Counted from the first letter of the stretch, positions 22,265 through 31,214 are shown. The stretch: 64,000 nucleotides of DNA from Thalassorhabdus alkalitolerans (GCF_042656585.1 NZ_JBHSPG010000023.1); one strand, 5' to 3'. Notes: generated by a model from the sequence alone, not told the origin. Program-made: numbers and translations.

Positions 22265-23494
22265 TTATCCCTCCATTTTCAACTCTTTGTTTTGTTGCTC
22301 TTGATTGTTTTGAGTGAGGAGAAAAAAGGCCAGCAAACCAATAAAGGAAGTGATGAATAATATGGCTCCCATTGGTACTGCTGTGGTTTCGTTAATCCCA
22401 ACGAGAGGCGAAACAGCAGCACCTAATAATAAAGGAAACATCCCTAACAAAGCACTAGCGCTGCCTGCCCGGTGACCCTGTTTTTCCATAGCCAGTGTGA
22501 AGGAGCTAGTTAAAATCATCCCCATAGATGTCATATAAATAAAAATAGGAATGACAATGGATGCTAACGGTCCCTCAATAATAGTCATCACTAAAAGAAT
22601 AGAAGTTGCACTTACGGCTGTAAGTACTGCTGCTTTAAGAAGACTTCTTTCCTGGATGATTCCAGCAAAATGGCCGATAAGCCAGCTTCCCATAATAATG
22701 CCAAGCCCATTGATGCCAAATAATATACTAAATACTTGAGGCGAGACCTCATAGATCCCCTGATAAACAAAGGGGGTACCTGAAACATAAGCGAAGCTTC
22801 CACCGTGAACAAACCCGACAACCAAAGCGTACCCGATAAAGGAACGGTCCTTCACCAGACTGCCCATGGTCCGGATAGAATTTCCAATGGAGCTGGGAAT
22901 TCTGTTCTCAGGTGGTAACGTCTCCTTTAAACGGAATGCCACAGTAATTACGATAAAGAGACCAAGCAGAGTTAAAAAATAGAAAATTGTATGCCAGCTT
23001 GCAAATGGGAGAAGTAGAATGGCTCCGCCGCCCATAGGAGCAACCATAGGAGCTACTGCATTAATAACCATTAAAAGGGCAAAAAATTTCGTAAGCTCTT
23101 TCCCACTGAAAACATCACGGACTACAGCGCGAGAAAGGACTATTCCAGCTGATGCGGTGAAGCCTTGCAGAAAACGTCCAATAAGAAGCGTAGTAATATT
23201 AGGCGCAAGAGCGCAAAGAAGGGACGAAAGAGCGAACAAAAAAATGGAAATTAATAATGGTTTCCTTCTGCCCTGGGCATCACTGATCGGCCCCACAACG
23301 AGCTGGCCGAGTGCAAGTCCGATTAAGCATGCTGTTAAGCTAAGTTGTACTAAGGAGGCACTTGCCTCTAAATCATGAGCAATTTCAGGGAAGCTCGGCA
23401 GATACATATCAATATTAAAAGGGCCGAGGACTGCCAGCAAACCTAGAAGGAAAGCCAACCCCAGACGTTCTTTACCTGTAGGATTATGAAGCAT
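22265..23494 (-). CDS. Bcr/CflA family drug-resistance MFS transporter
   Basis: A 409-residue 12-helix major facilitator of the drug:H+ antiporter Bcr/CflA group. Diagnostic are the N-terminal LAVLGPFNIDMYLPSFPEIA (DMYLP motif), the loop 2-3 motif GPISDAQGRRKPLL, and the fifth-helix motif near GRFLQGFTASAGIVLSRAVV. It would export drugs from the cytosol using the proton gradient. The start is uncertain: ATG at 23494, with GAGAGG 14 bases upstream, or the in-frame TTG at 23503. The frame further upstream (to 23593) is not transporter-like. No regulator gene is adjacent. Confidence 0.92.
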   Translation of the reverse strand: MLHNPTGKERLGLAFLLGLLAVLGPFNIDMYLPSFPEIAHDLEASASLVQLSLTACLIGLALGQLVVGPISDAQGRRKPLLISIFLFALSSLLCALAPNITTLLIGRFLQGFTASAGIVLSRAVVRDVFSGKELTKFFALLMVINAVAPMVAPMGGGAILLLPFASWHTIFYFLTLLGLFIVITVAFRLKETLPPENRIPSSIGNSIRTMGSLVKDRSFIGYALVVGFVHGGSFAYVSGTPFVYQGIYEVSPQVFSILFGINGLGIIMGSWLIGHFAGIIQERSLLKAAVLTAVSATSILLVMTIIEGPLASIVIPIFIYMTSMGMILTSSFTLAMEKQGHRAGSASALLGMFPLLLGAAVSPLVGINETTAVPMGAILFITSFIGLLAFFLLTQNNQEQQNKELKMEG

Positions 23495-23908
23495 ACATAT
23501 CAAAAACCTCTCTACATATCTATAATAAGCTTTGCCCTTTTGTCTTTTTCGGACACAGAACACAAAAGAAGCCCAAAGTATATGGGCTTCCAAAAATGTA
23601 CACTAAAAAAATGTTTAATAAAAAATTCATAGAAAAGGGACAGGTGAAGCTTCAACTGCTTTTTTATTATACAAAAAAAGCGATTGGAATGAAAAGAATC
23701 TTTCTTGCCAGTTTACTCCAAAAGAATAGTGATTAATGTTCTTACAGAGGGCACATAGAGGGGTGCCGTGTCTCTAGTATGTTTTCATCCCCAAAAACCT
23801 GAATCATAACGTCTGCTAATACACTAAATGAAGAAACGTCTGATACACTATAAATGACAGCAGAATATACAGGGAAACAAATAGAACAAAAATGTTGGGG
23901 GAATGAAC
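23495..23908. other. Intergenic stretch with a short direct repeat
   Basis: About 410 bases between the divergent exporter and HTH genes. An imperfect direct repeat ACGTCTG-(CTA)-ATACACTA…AAATGA occurs at about 23808-23831 and 23835-23858. No gene has a ribosome site. Confidence 0.45.
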
Positions 23909-24202
23909 ATGGATATGAGCCTGTTTTGGCTGGCTATAGGAATTGCAGCAGCAGGGTATTTTATTGGTGATGGATTGAAAAATTTTAAGAACCCGAATGC
24001 TAAAGATATCATAGATTACTTAGACGAGGACGAACATGAACTAATTAAGGAAAATGAAGTCCATCACTTTATCGGAATCACTAAAGAAGATGCAAGACAT
24101 TTAATTCAAGAGCATTCAGATATCCCACATATCATAATTAATGGAACTACATACTATCCTAAGACAAAATTACGCAACTGGCTTTTAAATGCAGGAAATT
24201 AA
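23909..24202 (+). CDS. Membrane-anchored excisionase-type HTH protein
   Basis: A 97-residue protein with one N-terminal membrane helix (SLFWLAIGIAAAGYFIGDG) and a cytosolic domain. The last 45 residues read IGITKEDARHLIQEHSDIPH, then IIINGTTYYPKTKLRNWLL. This closely resembles the MerR/excisionase-type winged helix (helix-turn-helix, 'ipxixixGrxyyxksxLxxWL'). A membrane anchor on such a domain is uncommon. The ATG at 23909 has GGGGG eight bases upstream, and an ATG six bases earlier would be too close. Whether it binds DNA is unproven. Confidence 0.65.
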   Translation: MDMSLFWLAIGIAAAGYFIGDGLKNFKNPNAKDIIDYLDEDEHELIKENEVHHFIGITKEDARHLIQEHSDIPHIIINGTTYYPKTKLRNWLLNAGN

Positions 24203-24217
24203 ACAAACTCAGCATAT

Positions 24218-24248
24218 GGTTCCTCTTATTCTAGGGGGAGCCTTTTTT
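24218..24248 (+). terminator. Terminator
   Basis: GGTTCC / GGAGCC stem (one wobble pair), followed by six T. Confidence 0.75.
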
Positions 24249-24368
24249 GTCAATCAGTTAGTATAAGGATTGCTGCATCTTAGGACGCTTTTTCTGCAGG
24301 TTGTTCACTTTTTACATTCAAAAAAGGATCAGGTTGATATAGTAAATAATGAGGGAGGGGGACGATGA

Positions 24369-24830
24369 ATGATAAAAGTTAATATAGATATTGATAATAA
24401 CCATAATGAAATGCATGTTACCATCCACGCAAAAGAGTGGTCACCGGATATAGAAGAGTTGATAAAGAAGATTAATCATCAAACGCCAAAGAGGATCGTC
24501 GGGACAGAGGAGGATAAATCTATATTATTAGAGCCCGGGGAAATAGACTTTATCTATGCAGAGAAGCGAAAAGTATTTGCTTCTATAAATAACCACACCA
24601 TTGAATTGAACATGAAATTATATGAAGCGGAAGAAATGCTTTTACCTTATGACTTTACCCGTTTTTCAAAATCCGTTATCGGAAACGTAAACAACATTAA
24701 GCGATTTGAGGTTGCGTTTAATGGGAATCTGTGTGTGTTTTTCAAATCAGGAAGCAAAGAGTATGTGTCGAGAAAATATGTCCTCAATTTGAAAAATAAA
24801 TTAATCATGGGAATGAGGGAAAGAAAATGA
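24369..24830 (+). CDS. LytTR-domain transcriptional regulator
   Basis: A 153-residue protein with a short N-terminal part and a LytTR DNA-binding domain (about residues 45-150). The family signature is visible in IDFIYAEKRKVFASINNHTI, LLPYDFTRFSKSVIGNVNNI and FFKSGSKEYVSRKYV. It has no response-regulator receiver. Its stop overlaps the start of a DUF3021 membrane protein by 4 bases (ATGA). This is the layout of LytTR regulatory systems such as HdrRM and BrsRM, in which the membrane partner restrains the regulator. Start behind GGGAGGGGGACG. Targets are unknown, and autoregulation is typical of the class. Confidence 0.9.
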   Translation: MIKVNIDIDNNHNEMHVTIHAKEWSPDIEELIKKINHQTPKRIVGTEEDKSILLEPGEIDFIYAEKRKVFASINNHTIELNMKLYEAEEMLLPYDFTRFSKSVIGNVNNIKRFEVAFNGNLCVFFKSGSKEYVSRKYVLNLKNKLIMGMRERK

Positions 24831-25222
24831 TTGAAGTCATACGAAGAGGATTTGCTGGCTTGGGTTTTGCTGGAATCTTCACATTTGCAGCGCTCACGAT
24901 TATGATGGTTCAAGGAATTGAGGCATCTGTGTCAACGATATGGCTGAATATGCTGGGCAGCATCTTAATGGGAGTGTACTTTGGCTGTGCTTCTTTTATT
25001 TATGAAATCGAAAGTTGGAGCCCGTTAAAACAAACAACTGTTCACTTTATGGTTTCAGTTGGACTTTGGCTTCCTTTAGCCATCTTTATTGGCTGGCTTC
25101 CATTTAGTGTGATGCCTGTACTCATTGGCCTGCTACTTTTCATTGTTGTCTATGCGATTTTCTGGCAGGGAACAAAGCTGTATTTACAAAGGCTGGCTAA
25201 CGAAATGAATGATACCGTATGA
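24827..25222 (+). CDS. DUF3021 four-helix membrane protein, LytTR partner
   Basis: A 131-residue integral membrane protein with four predicted helices (about 10-32, 40-60, 70-92, 98-118) and short polar ends. The layout and the gene overlap with a LytTR regulator identify it as DUF3021. By analogy with HdrM and BrsM it should sequester or inhibit the regulator at the membrane until a signal arrives. The ATG overlaps the upstream TGA by four bases, implying translational coupling. No effector gene follows in the operon. Confidence 0.85.
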   Translation: MIEVIRRGFAGLGFAGIFTFAALTIMMVQGIEASVSTIWLNMLGSILMGVYFGCASFIYEIESWSPLKQTTVHFMVSVGLWLPLAIFIGWLPFSVMPVLIGLLLFIVVYAIFWQGTKLYLQRLANEMNDTV

Positions 25223-25626
25223 ACAGAGTGATGAGCTGAAAGAGATTCAATGGACCGTTGACTTTTGACCGGAGAAGTTGGCACTTGACCTATATGGTTT
25301 GGTTGGCAGAATTATCATCTGATTTGACCCAATTATGTCTTAGTTTGACCCAATTAAGCTCTAAATTGACCCAATTATGGTCCAGTTTGACCCAATTATC
25401 GTCTAGTTTGACCCAATTAATAAAAACTCCCCCTCGCGTAAGTCTCTCTCCCTATATAAAACAGTCATATTTGTCTTCACCCTAAGCATCAATGAAAATT
25501 CCAGAAGAAATAATATGAAAAAGGACTTTTAAACTTGAGGAAAATAAGGAATTCGTCTAGTAAAACACAGGTTAAATTAAATGAACCTCACATTTTACAG
25601 AATATTAAAGTAAAGGAGAGAGGGAA
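25223..25626. other. Intergenic stretch holding the locus B repeat array
   Basis: About 400 bases, with the 21-bp array at 25324-25419 as the only structure. An open frame of 75 codons at 25258-25485 is a by-product of the repeat period being a multiple of three. Confidence 0.6.
25324..25419. repeat. Five-copy 21-bp repeat array, core TTGACCCAATTA (locus B)
   Basis: TTGACCCAATTA begins at 25324, 25345, 25366, 25387 and 25408, an exact 21-base period. The core is invariant and the 9 bases between cores vary (GTCTTAG, GCTCTAA, GGTCCAG, CGTCTAG types). It has the same core and orientation as locus A at 322-440. Confidence 0.95.
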
Positions 25627-25836
25627 ATGATATTAAGATTGAAATTTAAAGACGGATTAAATGTAAATATGGAAAACGACAAGAGCTTTGAAAAACTAAA
25701 GATGGAAGAGGGGTTTCTTGAGAGCTTGCAGGAAATCAAAAGAACAGATTCAGAGATTACCGTAAAAAATGAGGAGGGCGAGACAATAACCAAGACGGGA
25801 AAGGAATTGGCTGCAGTCGAAGTGGTGCTGGATTAA
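25627..25836 (+). CDS. Small protein (69 aa), unknown
   Basis: A 69-residue soluble protein starting MILRLKFKDGLNVNMENDKS, with alternating strand and helix segments and many charges. AAAGGAGAGAGGGAA precedes the ATG and two hairpins follow. No family recognised. Confidence 0.6.
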   Translation: MILRLKFKDGLNVNMENDKSFEKLKMEEGFLESLQEIKRTDSEITVKNEEGETITKTGKELAAVEVVLD

Positions 25837-25845
25837 TATGCTGCA

Positions 25846-25871
25846 CAAAGCTGGGGAACTCCCCAGCTTTG
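25846..25871 (+). terminator. Hairpin after the 69-aa gene
   Basis: CAAAGCTGGGG / CCCCAGCTTTG with a 4-base loop. The T run is weak. Confidence 0.65.
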
Positions 25872-25907
25872 TAACTTTCTATTTCGTTATATTTCTACTA
25901 GATGAAA

Positions 25908-25940
25908 TACCAGCTTCTTCAAAGGGGCTGGTATTTTTTT
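25908..25940 (+). terminator. Second terminator before the YheC/D-like gene
   Basis: ATACCAGC / GCTGGTAT hairpin with a long T run. Confidence 0.85.
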
Positions 25941-26034
25941 AATTGGACGAACTTCTTCCTTGAAACACCCTGCCTTCCTTCTTTTTCTTGCATACACTAG
26001 CTTTTGAAACCTAGGGAAGGAGGGATAAATCGTT

Positions 26035-26784
26035 GTGCGTTTAAAAGGCAGAAATAAATATAAGATGCACGCTGCAATGAGAAAAAATAATAATCTTAAG
26101 CCGTATCTGCCACGTACCGTGAGATGGAGCAAAGCTAACTTTTATAAGATGCTTAAGCGATATAAATCGATTGTGGTGAAACCCAACAATGGAAAGAAAG
26201 GACGAAGCATTTATTTTATCAAGGTTAATTCCGGAAACTATGTTATGTACATTAACAGAAGACGAAGGGTATTCAAAAGTAAAAACAGTCTCTATCAATA
26301 TATGAGGAAGAAGACGAGAAAAAGAAGATTTAATATTCAGCCAGAAATCAAACTTGCAAAAATAAAAGGCAGACCGGTTGATTTCAGGGTTATCGTTCAG
26401 AGAAAAAGCGTAAGCTCGCCGTGGAAAGTGACGGGAATGATCGCGAGAAAGGCTGGAAAAGGGTACAAAGTTACAAACAGACACAGAAATGGTAGAGTCA
26501 TGCCTTTACGGAGATCTCTGAAGAGAATAAATAAAAAAGCTAAAACGCGACAAGCAATTGAGAATGACTTTAAACGAATATCTTTAAAGGCAGCGAACAC
26601 GTTAGGTGCCTATTTTCCTCGTCAGCGAATATTCGCAGTAGATATTGGAATGGACAGGAAAGGCTCTTTGTATATCTTTGAGCTGAATCGTTGGCCTGGT
26701 TTAGTCGGCTTTAAGAGACTAAAGAACAAATCACAGCTCAGAAGAATAAGATACTATTTAAGAAAGAAAAGAAAGGCTTCGTAA
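26035..26784 (+). CDS. YheC/YheD-like ATP-grasp protein
   Basis: A 249-residue, extremely basic protein (runs of Lys and Arg throughout) of the YheC/YheD endospore-coat-associated family with an ATP-grasp core. Motifs are SIVVKPNNGKKGRSIYFI (nucleotide-binding strand), GRPVDFRVIVQ, and the late metal-binding FELNRWPGLVGF (Glu-x-Asn). Family members are linked to the spore coat or cortex, and the reaction is not known. The start is GTG with GGAAGGAGGG upstream. The pI is far above that of its neighbours, which may reflect binding to nucleic acid or polyanion. Confidence 0.8.
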   Translation: MRLKGRNKYKMHAAMRKNNNLKPYLPRTVRWSKANFYKMLKRYKSIVVKPNNGKKGRSIYFIKVNSGNYVMYINRRRRVFKSKNSLYQYMRKKTRKRRFNIQPEIKLAKIKGRPVDFRVIVQRKSVSSPWKVTGMIARKAGKGYKVTNRHRNGRVMPLRRSLKRINKKAKTRQAIENDFKRISLKAANTLGAYFPRQRIFAVDIGMDRKGSLYIFELNRWPGLVGFKRLKNKSQLRRIRYYLRKKRKAS

Positions 26785-26823
26785 GAGGCACCCGAATCAA
26801 AGAAGATTTGGGTGCCTCTTTTG
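26785..26823 (+). terminator. Terminator after the YheC/D-like gene
   Basis: AGAGGCACCCGAATC / GATTTGGGTGCCTCT stem with a T run. Confidence 0.92.
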
Positions 26824-26999
26824 CTTACCCTGCATACGTAGTCCAGTTAATTTAGACGTTGAAAAATAACCCATCCCGTCCCACCTATAATACAGGACAC
26901 TCCCATTTATCTATAACACATGAATTGTTGGAATCAATAGAAAAATTCATCAATATATTATATGGACTCTGAAGAAAAAATAAAAACAGGGGGTACAGA

Positions 27000-27650
27000 A
27001 TGTCTAAATTAATTAGCTGTAAAACATGCCAGCATCAGATCGCAAAGGGTGTAAAGAAATGCCCAAGTTGTGGTAAGGATCAAAGAAATTTCTTTATGAA
27101 GCATAAAATTTTATCACTCTTTGGTGTAATATTTTTCATTGGTATTATTGGGATAGCTACTGACGGAGAGGAGGGAGGAACAATACTCGTAGAAACTAAA
27201 GAAGCCGGCACGCAGGAAAATAATAATGAATCTGAGGAGGTAGTATATAACATAGCCGATCCTATTAACTTGGGTGAAACAGAGGTAACTTTAGTAAGTT
27301 TTGAAGAAAGAGAAGAAGTGGGAGCAGAATTTACTAGGAAAGCTGCTTCTGATGGAGGTACCCTGGTTGCTATTCAGTACACAATTAAAAATATCTCCGA
27401 GGAACCAATAGGTTCATTTTCTATGCCAACAGCTAAGCTAGTCGATAAAAATGGAACTGAGTACAGTTCAGATATAGACGCTTCATTTAATTATTCTGTT
27501 GAAACGGGTGTAGATGATTCCAAGGTCCTTAGCGATTTAAATCCTGATATTTCGGTTACTAGTGTAGCTGTATTTGAAGTTTCAAAGGAAAAGTTTAGTG
27601 AGGGAGAATGGTTCATTGAAATAGACGGTCAGAAAATCTTTATTAAGTAA
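27000..27650 (+). CDS. Zinc-ribbon membrane protein with DUF4352 domain
   Basis: A 216-residue protein with three parts. An N-terminal cytosolic zinc ribbon has CKTCQH then CPSCGK. One membrane helix (about 36-53) is followed by an acidic linker. An exported DUF4352 immunoglobulin-like domain (about 85-216) includes GGTLVAIQYTIKNISEEPIG and DKNGTEYSS. Such proteins are extracytoplasmic and of unknown role, sometimes telokin-like adhesion or sensing modules. GGGGGTAC precedes the ATG. Monocistronic. Confidence 0.82.
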   Translation: MSKLISCKTCQHQIAKGVKKCPSCGKDQRNFFMKHKILSLFGVIFFIGIIGIATDGEEGGTILVETKEAGTQENNNESEEVVYNIADPINLGETEVTLVSFEEREEVGAEFTRKAASDGGTLVAIQYTIKNISEEPIGSFSMPTAKLVDKNGTEYSSDIDASFNYSVETGVDDSKVLSDLNPDISVTSVAVFEVSKEKFSEGEWFIEIDGQKIFIK

Positions 27651-27667
27651 TATTCAACATATAAGGA

Positions 27668-27696
27668 AGCGCCCTTAATCATAGGGCGTCTTTTTT
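27668..27696 (+). terminator. Terminator
   Basis: AGCGCCCT / AGGGCGTC (near-perfect stem) with six T. Confidence 0.85.
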
Positions 27697-27879
27697 AGCG
27701 TTCAAAAATCAAGTATTAGTAGTTTTATGCAGCGTATTAGTTATTAATGAGCTCTAACTATATGTATTTAAACCTGTTTTAGTAATAACTGAAACATAGC
27801 AGATAGTGCAATACTAGAAGCCTATAGAAGTCAGTTAAAATTATTAAGTCACTTATACAATATTTATCATGATAATAAT

Positions 27880-27908
27880 TGACATCAAATATAAATTGTC
27901 TTACAATT
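27880..27908 (+). promoter_or_regulatory. gntR-gudD promoter with FCD-type operator
   Basis: TTGACA (27880-27885), a 17-base spacer, then TACAAT (27903-27908). The palindrome ATTGT-CTT-ACAAT (27896-27908) covers the -10 and fits the FCD-family consensus TNGTNNNACNA. An almost identical element precedes kdgD at 30170-30198. The rest of the 27651-27998 gap is AT-rich with no gene. Confidence 0.8.
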
Positions 27909-27998
27909 AAACAAACAAGATAAGATTAACTAACGATGAAAGACCAATCTTTTTATTAAAGAGAGGTGGTATTCTATTAATGAAAGGAGTTGGTTAAT

Positions 27999-28703
27999 AT
28001 GAAGGAAGTTGAAATTAAATCTATAGATAGAAAAACACTATCTAAACAAGTTATAGATGAAATTATTGGCCTTTTGACAAGCGGACAATTAAAGCCAGGA
28101 GACCGCTTACCTTCTGAAATGGATTTAATGAACAGGTTCAATGTAAGCAGGCCTGTTATGAGAGAAGCACTCACTTCTTTAGAAGCAATTGGTGTTGTAA
28201 AAAGAGAAACCCGTAACGGGACCTTTTTTTCACAAAAGATAGGAAGTAAACCTTTTACTATGATGCTTGCACTTTCTGCAGGTAATTTAAAATCGTTAAT
28301 GGAAACCAGGATTTCTCTTGAATTAGGTTTAGTAACTTTAGCGGCAGAAAATATAACAGACGATTCTTTAAAAAAATTAGAGCATACAATATCACTCATG
28401 ACCAATTGTCCTGAAGATTACAGGGCATATGACAGGGAATTTCACGCAATCATTGCTCACAGTGCCAGCAATCCGCTACTAGAAGCAATTGTCGAATCTT
28501 TGTTAAATCTTTTCGATAAAACGTGGGATCAAATTTCCAATGAACACCGAGATCCTTCAGGCACTCTTCAACAGCATATAGATATTTTTGAGGCTTTACA
28601 AAAAAGAGATCCCTTTGAGGCTTATAAATGTATGTATAAACATTTAGATCATGTACGTAAGAGAGCATATGCAACAGAAGAGTCAAGCTCAGAAGAAGAG
28701 TAA
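27999..28703 (+). CDS. GntR/FCD family regulator of aldarate catabolism
   Basis: A 234-residue repressor. The N-terminal winged helix has GDRLPSEMDLMNRFNVSRPV and the wing ETRNGTFF. The C-terminal FCD ligand domain (about 95-225) has the Asp, His and His metal positions in the YDREFHAIIAHSASNPLL region and HLDHV. It corresponds to B. subtilis YcbG in the glucarate/galactarate locus. ATG behind GAAAGGAG; an upstream TTG lies inside that site. Its promoter and that of kdgD share a palindrome typical of FCD operators, so autorepression and repression of kdgD are likely. The inducer is probably an aldarate or an intermediate. Confidence 0.9.
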   Translation: MKEVEIKSIDRKTLSKQVIDEIIGLLTSGQLKPGDRLPSEMDLMNRFNVSRPVMREALTSLEAIGVVKRETRNGTFFSQKIGSKPFTMMLALSAGNLKSLMETRISLELGLVTLAAENITDDSLKKLEHTISLMTNCPEDYRAYDREFHAIIAHSASNPLLEAIVESLLNLFDKTWDQISNEHRDPSGTLQQHIDIFEALQKRDPFEAYKCMYKHLDHVRKRAYATEESSSEEE

Positions 28704-28708
28704 CATTT

Positions 28709-28749
28709 ACCCGCTTCTCTTAAATAGAGAAAGCGGGGTGAATTTTTAT
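28709..28749 (+). terminator. Terminator/attenuator between gntR and gudD
   Basis: ACCCGCTTCTCTT / AGAGAAAGCGGGT hairpin with TTTTTATT. gudD has no separate promoter that I can see, so read-through may set its level. Confidence 0.75.
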
Positions 28750-28796
28750 TAAATAATTCAGTATCTTTTAAATTTTATAAAGGTGGTGCTATTTTT

Positions 28797-30128
28797 ATGA
28801 ATGGACAAACTCCAACAGTAATAGAAATGGAAGTCATCCCAGTTGCCGGGTATGACAGCATGCTTCTAAATTTAAGCGGAGCACACGCGCCGTATTTTAC
28901 TCGAAACCTGATTATTTTAACGGATAGTTCCGGCCAAACCGGTGTCGGGGAAGTACCAGGCGGTGAAAAAATCAAACAAACTCTGGAAGAATCAAGGGAC
29001 CTTGTTATTGGCAAATCAATAGGTGAGTATAACAATATACTAAATAAGGTCAGAAATGAATTCATAGAAAGAGATGCAGGGGGAAGAGGAAAACAGACAT
29101 TTGACTTACGAGTAACTGTCCACACGATTACAGCTTTAGAAGCTGCATTACTAGATTTGTTAGGGAAATATTTAAACGTCCCGGTGGCAGCTCTTTTGGG
29201 AGATGGACAACAAAGAAATGAAGTAGAAATGCTAGGTTATCTCTTTTATATTGGCGATAAAAATAAAACCAATTTACCGTACTTAAGCGGAGAAAATGAA
29301 AGTAACGATTGGTTAAGATTGCGTCATGAGGAAGCGCTTACTCCAGAAGCAATTGTACGTTTAGCTGAAGCAGCTTATAAACGCTATGGTTTTAAAGATT
29401 TCAAGCTTAAAGGCGGCGTTTTAAAAGGGGAAGAAGAAATAGAAGCAGTGACAGCACTGGCAGAACGATTTCCTGATGCCAGGATTACACTAGATCCTAA
29501 TGGAGGCTGGAAACTTAAAGACGCTATTAGATTATGCAAAGATAAACATCATGTATTAGCTTACGCTGAGGACCCATGCGGAGCAGAAAATGGCTTTTCA
29601 GCCAGAGAAGTCATGGCCGAATTCCGGCAGGCAACAGGGTTAAAAACAGCAACAAATATGATTGCAACTGATTGGCGAGAGATGGGGCATGCTGTAAAAC
29701 TGCAATCGGTTGACATTCCACTAGCAGATCCGCACTTTTGGACCATGCGTGGTTCGGTAAGAGTAGCACAAATGTGCCATGAATGGGGATTGACATGGGG
29801 CTCGCACTCTAATAATCATTTTGATATCTCGCTAGCTATGTTTACGCATGTGGCAGCGGCAGCTCCGGGAGAGATTACAGCCATTGATACTCACTGGATA
29901 TGGCAGGATGGGCAACATTTGACTAGTAACCCCCTACAAATTGTTGATGGAAAAGTCGAAGTACCTACTGCACCAGGATTAGGAGTAGAGATCAATCGTG
30001 AGGAAATTGAAAAAGCAAATCGGTTGTATAATGAGAAGGGATTAGGAGTAAGAGATGATTCTAAAGCTATGCAATATCTCATTCCAGGATGGGAGTTCAA
30101 TAGCAAACAGCCTTGTTTAGTACGTTAG
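28797..30128 (+). CDS. gudD: Glucarate dehydratase
   Basis: A 443-residue enolase-superfamily enzyme that dehydrates D-glucarate to 5-dehydro-4-deoxy-D-glucarate in the cytosol. Catalytic signatures are all present: KxK in FKLKGGVL, metal ligands in LDPNGGW, AEDPCG and ATNMIATD, and the His of [10 protein letters not shown]. The N-terminal capping domain spans about residues 1-130. Length equals known GudD. The ATG follows AAGGTGGTGCT. It lies between the GntR regulator and kdgD, the next enzyme of the pathway, as in B. subtilis ycbF. Confidence 0.96.
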   Translation: MNGQTPTVIEMEVIPVAGYDSMLLNLSGAHAPYFTRNLIILTDSSGQTGVGEVPGGEKIKQTLEESRDLVIGKSIGEYNNILNKVRNEFIERDAGGRGKQTFDLRVTVHTITALEAALLDLLGKYLNVPVAALLGDGQQRNEVEMLGYLFYIGDKNKTNLPYLSGENESNDWLRLRHEEALTPEAIVRLAEAAYKRYGFKDFKLKGGVLKGEEEIEAVTALAERFPDARITLDPNGGWKLKDAIRLCKDKHHVLAYAEDPCGAENGFSAREVMAEFRQATGLKTATNMIATDWREMGHAVKLQSVDIPLADPHFWTMRGSVRVAQMCHEWGLTWGSHSNNHFDISLAMFTHVAAAAPGEITAIDTHWIWQDGQHLTSNPLQIVDGKVEVPTAPGLGVEINREEIEKANRLYNEKGLGVRDDSKAMQYLIPGWEFNSKQPCLVR

Positions 30129-30169
30129 CACCAACTTGTTTGAAAGGTTATAATCTTCTAAAAATTCGA

Positions 30170-30198
30170 TTGACTTATGTTTTAAATTGTCTTACAAT
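30170..30198 (+). promoter_or_regulatory. kdgD promoter with FCD-type operator
   Basis: TTGACT (30170-30175), a 17-base spacer, then TACAAT (30193-30198). ATTGT-CTT-ACAAT lies at 30186-30198. Position and spacing relative to the -10 are identical to the site before gntR. Confidence 0.8.
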
Positions 30199-30281
30199 AA
30201 AAATTAATAACAAATAAACAATCATACTAATGATGTTTTGTTTATAATAATAGTGTTACTTCAAATAAAGAGGTGGATGAA

Positions 30282-31214
30282 ATGGCAGAAAAAAATAGTA
30301 AGTTTCCAAAAGGGATTTTAGGATTTCCAGTAGCGCCGTTCAATGATAATGGGGAGGTCGATTACTCTGCGTTAGAACGGAATATTGAATTTTTGATCGA
30401 GGAAAAGTTAGCGGCTATCTTTGTCGCGTGTGGAGCTGGAGAGTTTCAATCGTTAACGGATGAAGAATACCATAACATGGTTAAGACAGCAGTAGAGATT
30501 ACTGGTGGAAAGGTTCCAGTCTACACAGGAGTAGGTGGAAATATACAGACTGCTCTCCATCAAGCAAAAGTTTCAGAAGAATTGGGAGCCGACGGATACT
30601 TAATCCTTCCTCCATACTTAATTCATGGCGAGCAGGAAGGCATTTATCAATATTATGAAACTATTATCAAGAGTACAAGCCTCAATGCGATCATGTACCA
30701 AAGAGATAACGCAGTAGCAAATTTGGATACGGTTACAAAGCTAGCGGAACTTCCACAGCTCGTGGGCCTGAAGGATGGACTTGGCAATATGGAATTAAAT
30801 GTTCAGTTGACTCAGCACTTAGGGGAGCGTCTTGAATGGATGAATGGTATGCCGCTCGCAGAAGTGACGATGCCGGCTTACTATCCTTTAGGGTTTGATA
30901 CCTATTCATCTGCAATTTCGAACTACATCCCGCACATCTCGCGCTTGTACTTTGATTCCTTAGTAAAGGGAGATACAGAACAGGTTAACGCCTTGTACAA
31001 AGAAGTCATTCTCCCAATTAATGAGATTCGAAAGCAAAAGAAAGGATATGCCGTATCCTTGATCAAAGCAGGGATGGAGATTGTTGGCCTGCCAGTAGGA
31101 CAAAGTGTCAGACCACCAGTGATTCCTGTAGAAAAAGAACATTACCAGCAATTAGAGAAAATTATTAACAAAGCACTAGAGAAGTACCCGGCAAGCGAGT
31201 ATCAAAGCAATTAA
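30282..31214 (+). CDS. kdgD: 5-dehydro-4-deoxyglucarate dehydratase
   Basis: A 310-residue DHDPS-fold lyase (YcbC/KdgD) that decarboxylates and dehydrates 5-dehydro-4-deoxyglucarate to 2,5-dioxopentanoate. The Schiff-base Lys is in VGLKDGLGNMEL and the catalytic Tyr in NAIMYQRDNA. The phosphate-binding-like CGAGEF replaces the usual GTTGE. The ATG at 30282 follows AGAGGTGG. A nearly identical but broken copy is at 40030. The gene lies 18 bases before the aldehyde dehydrogenase and is probably co-transcribed with it. Confidence 0.96.
   Translation: MAEKNSKFPKGILGFPVAPFNDNGEVDYSALERNIEFLIEEKLAAIFVACGAGEFQSLTDEEYHNMVKTAVEITGGKVPVYTGVGGNIQTALHQAKVSEELGADGYLILPPYLIHGEQEGIYQYYETIIKSTSLNAIMYQRDNAVANLDTVTKLAELPQLVGLKDGLGNMELNVQLTQHLGERLEWMNGMPLAEVTMPAYYPLGFDTYSSAISNYIPHISRLYFDSLVKGDTEQVNALYKEVILPINEIRKQKKGYAVSLIKAGMEIVGLPVGQSVRPPVIPVEKEHYQQLEKIINKALEKYPASEYQSN

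Noticed and set aside
25258..25485. 75-codon open frame over the locus B repeats
   Set aside because: Repetition of LTQL comes from the 21-base period, with no ribosome site.
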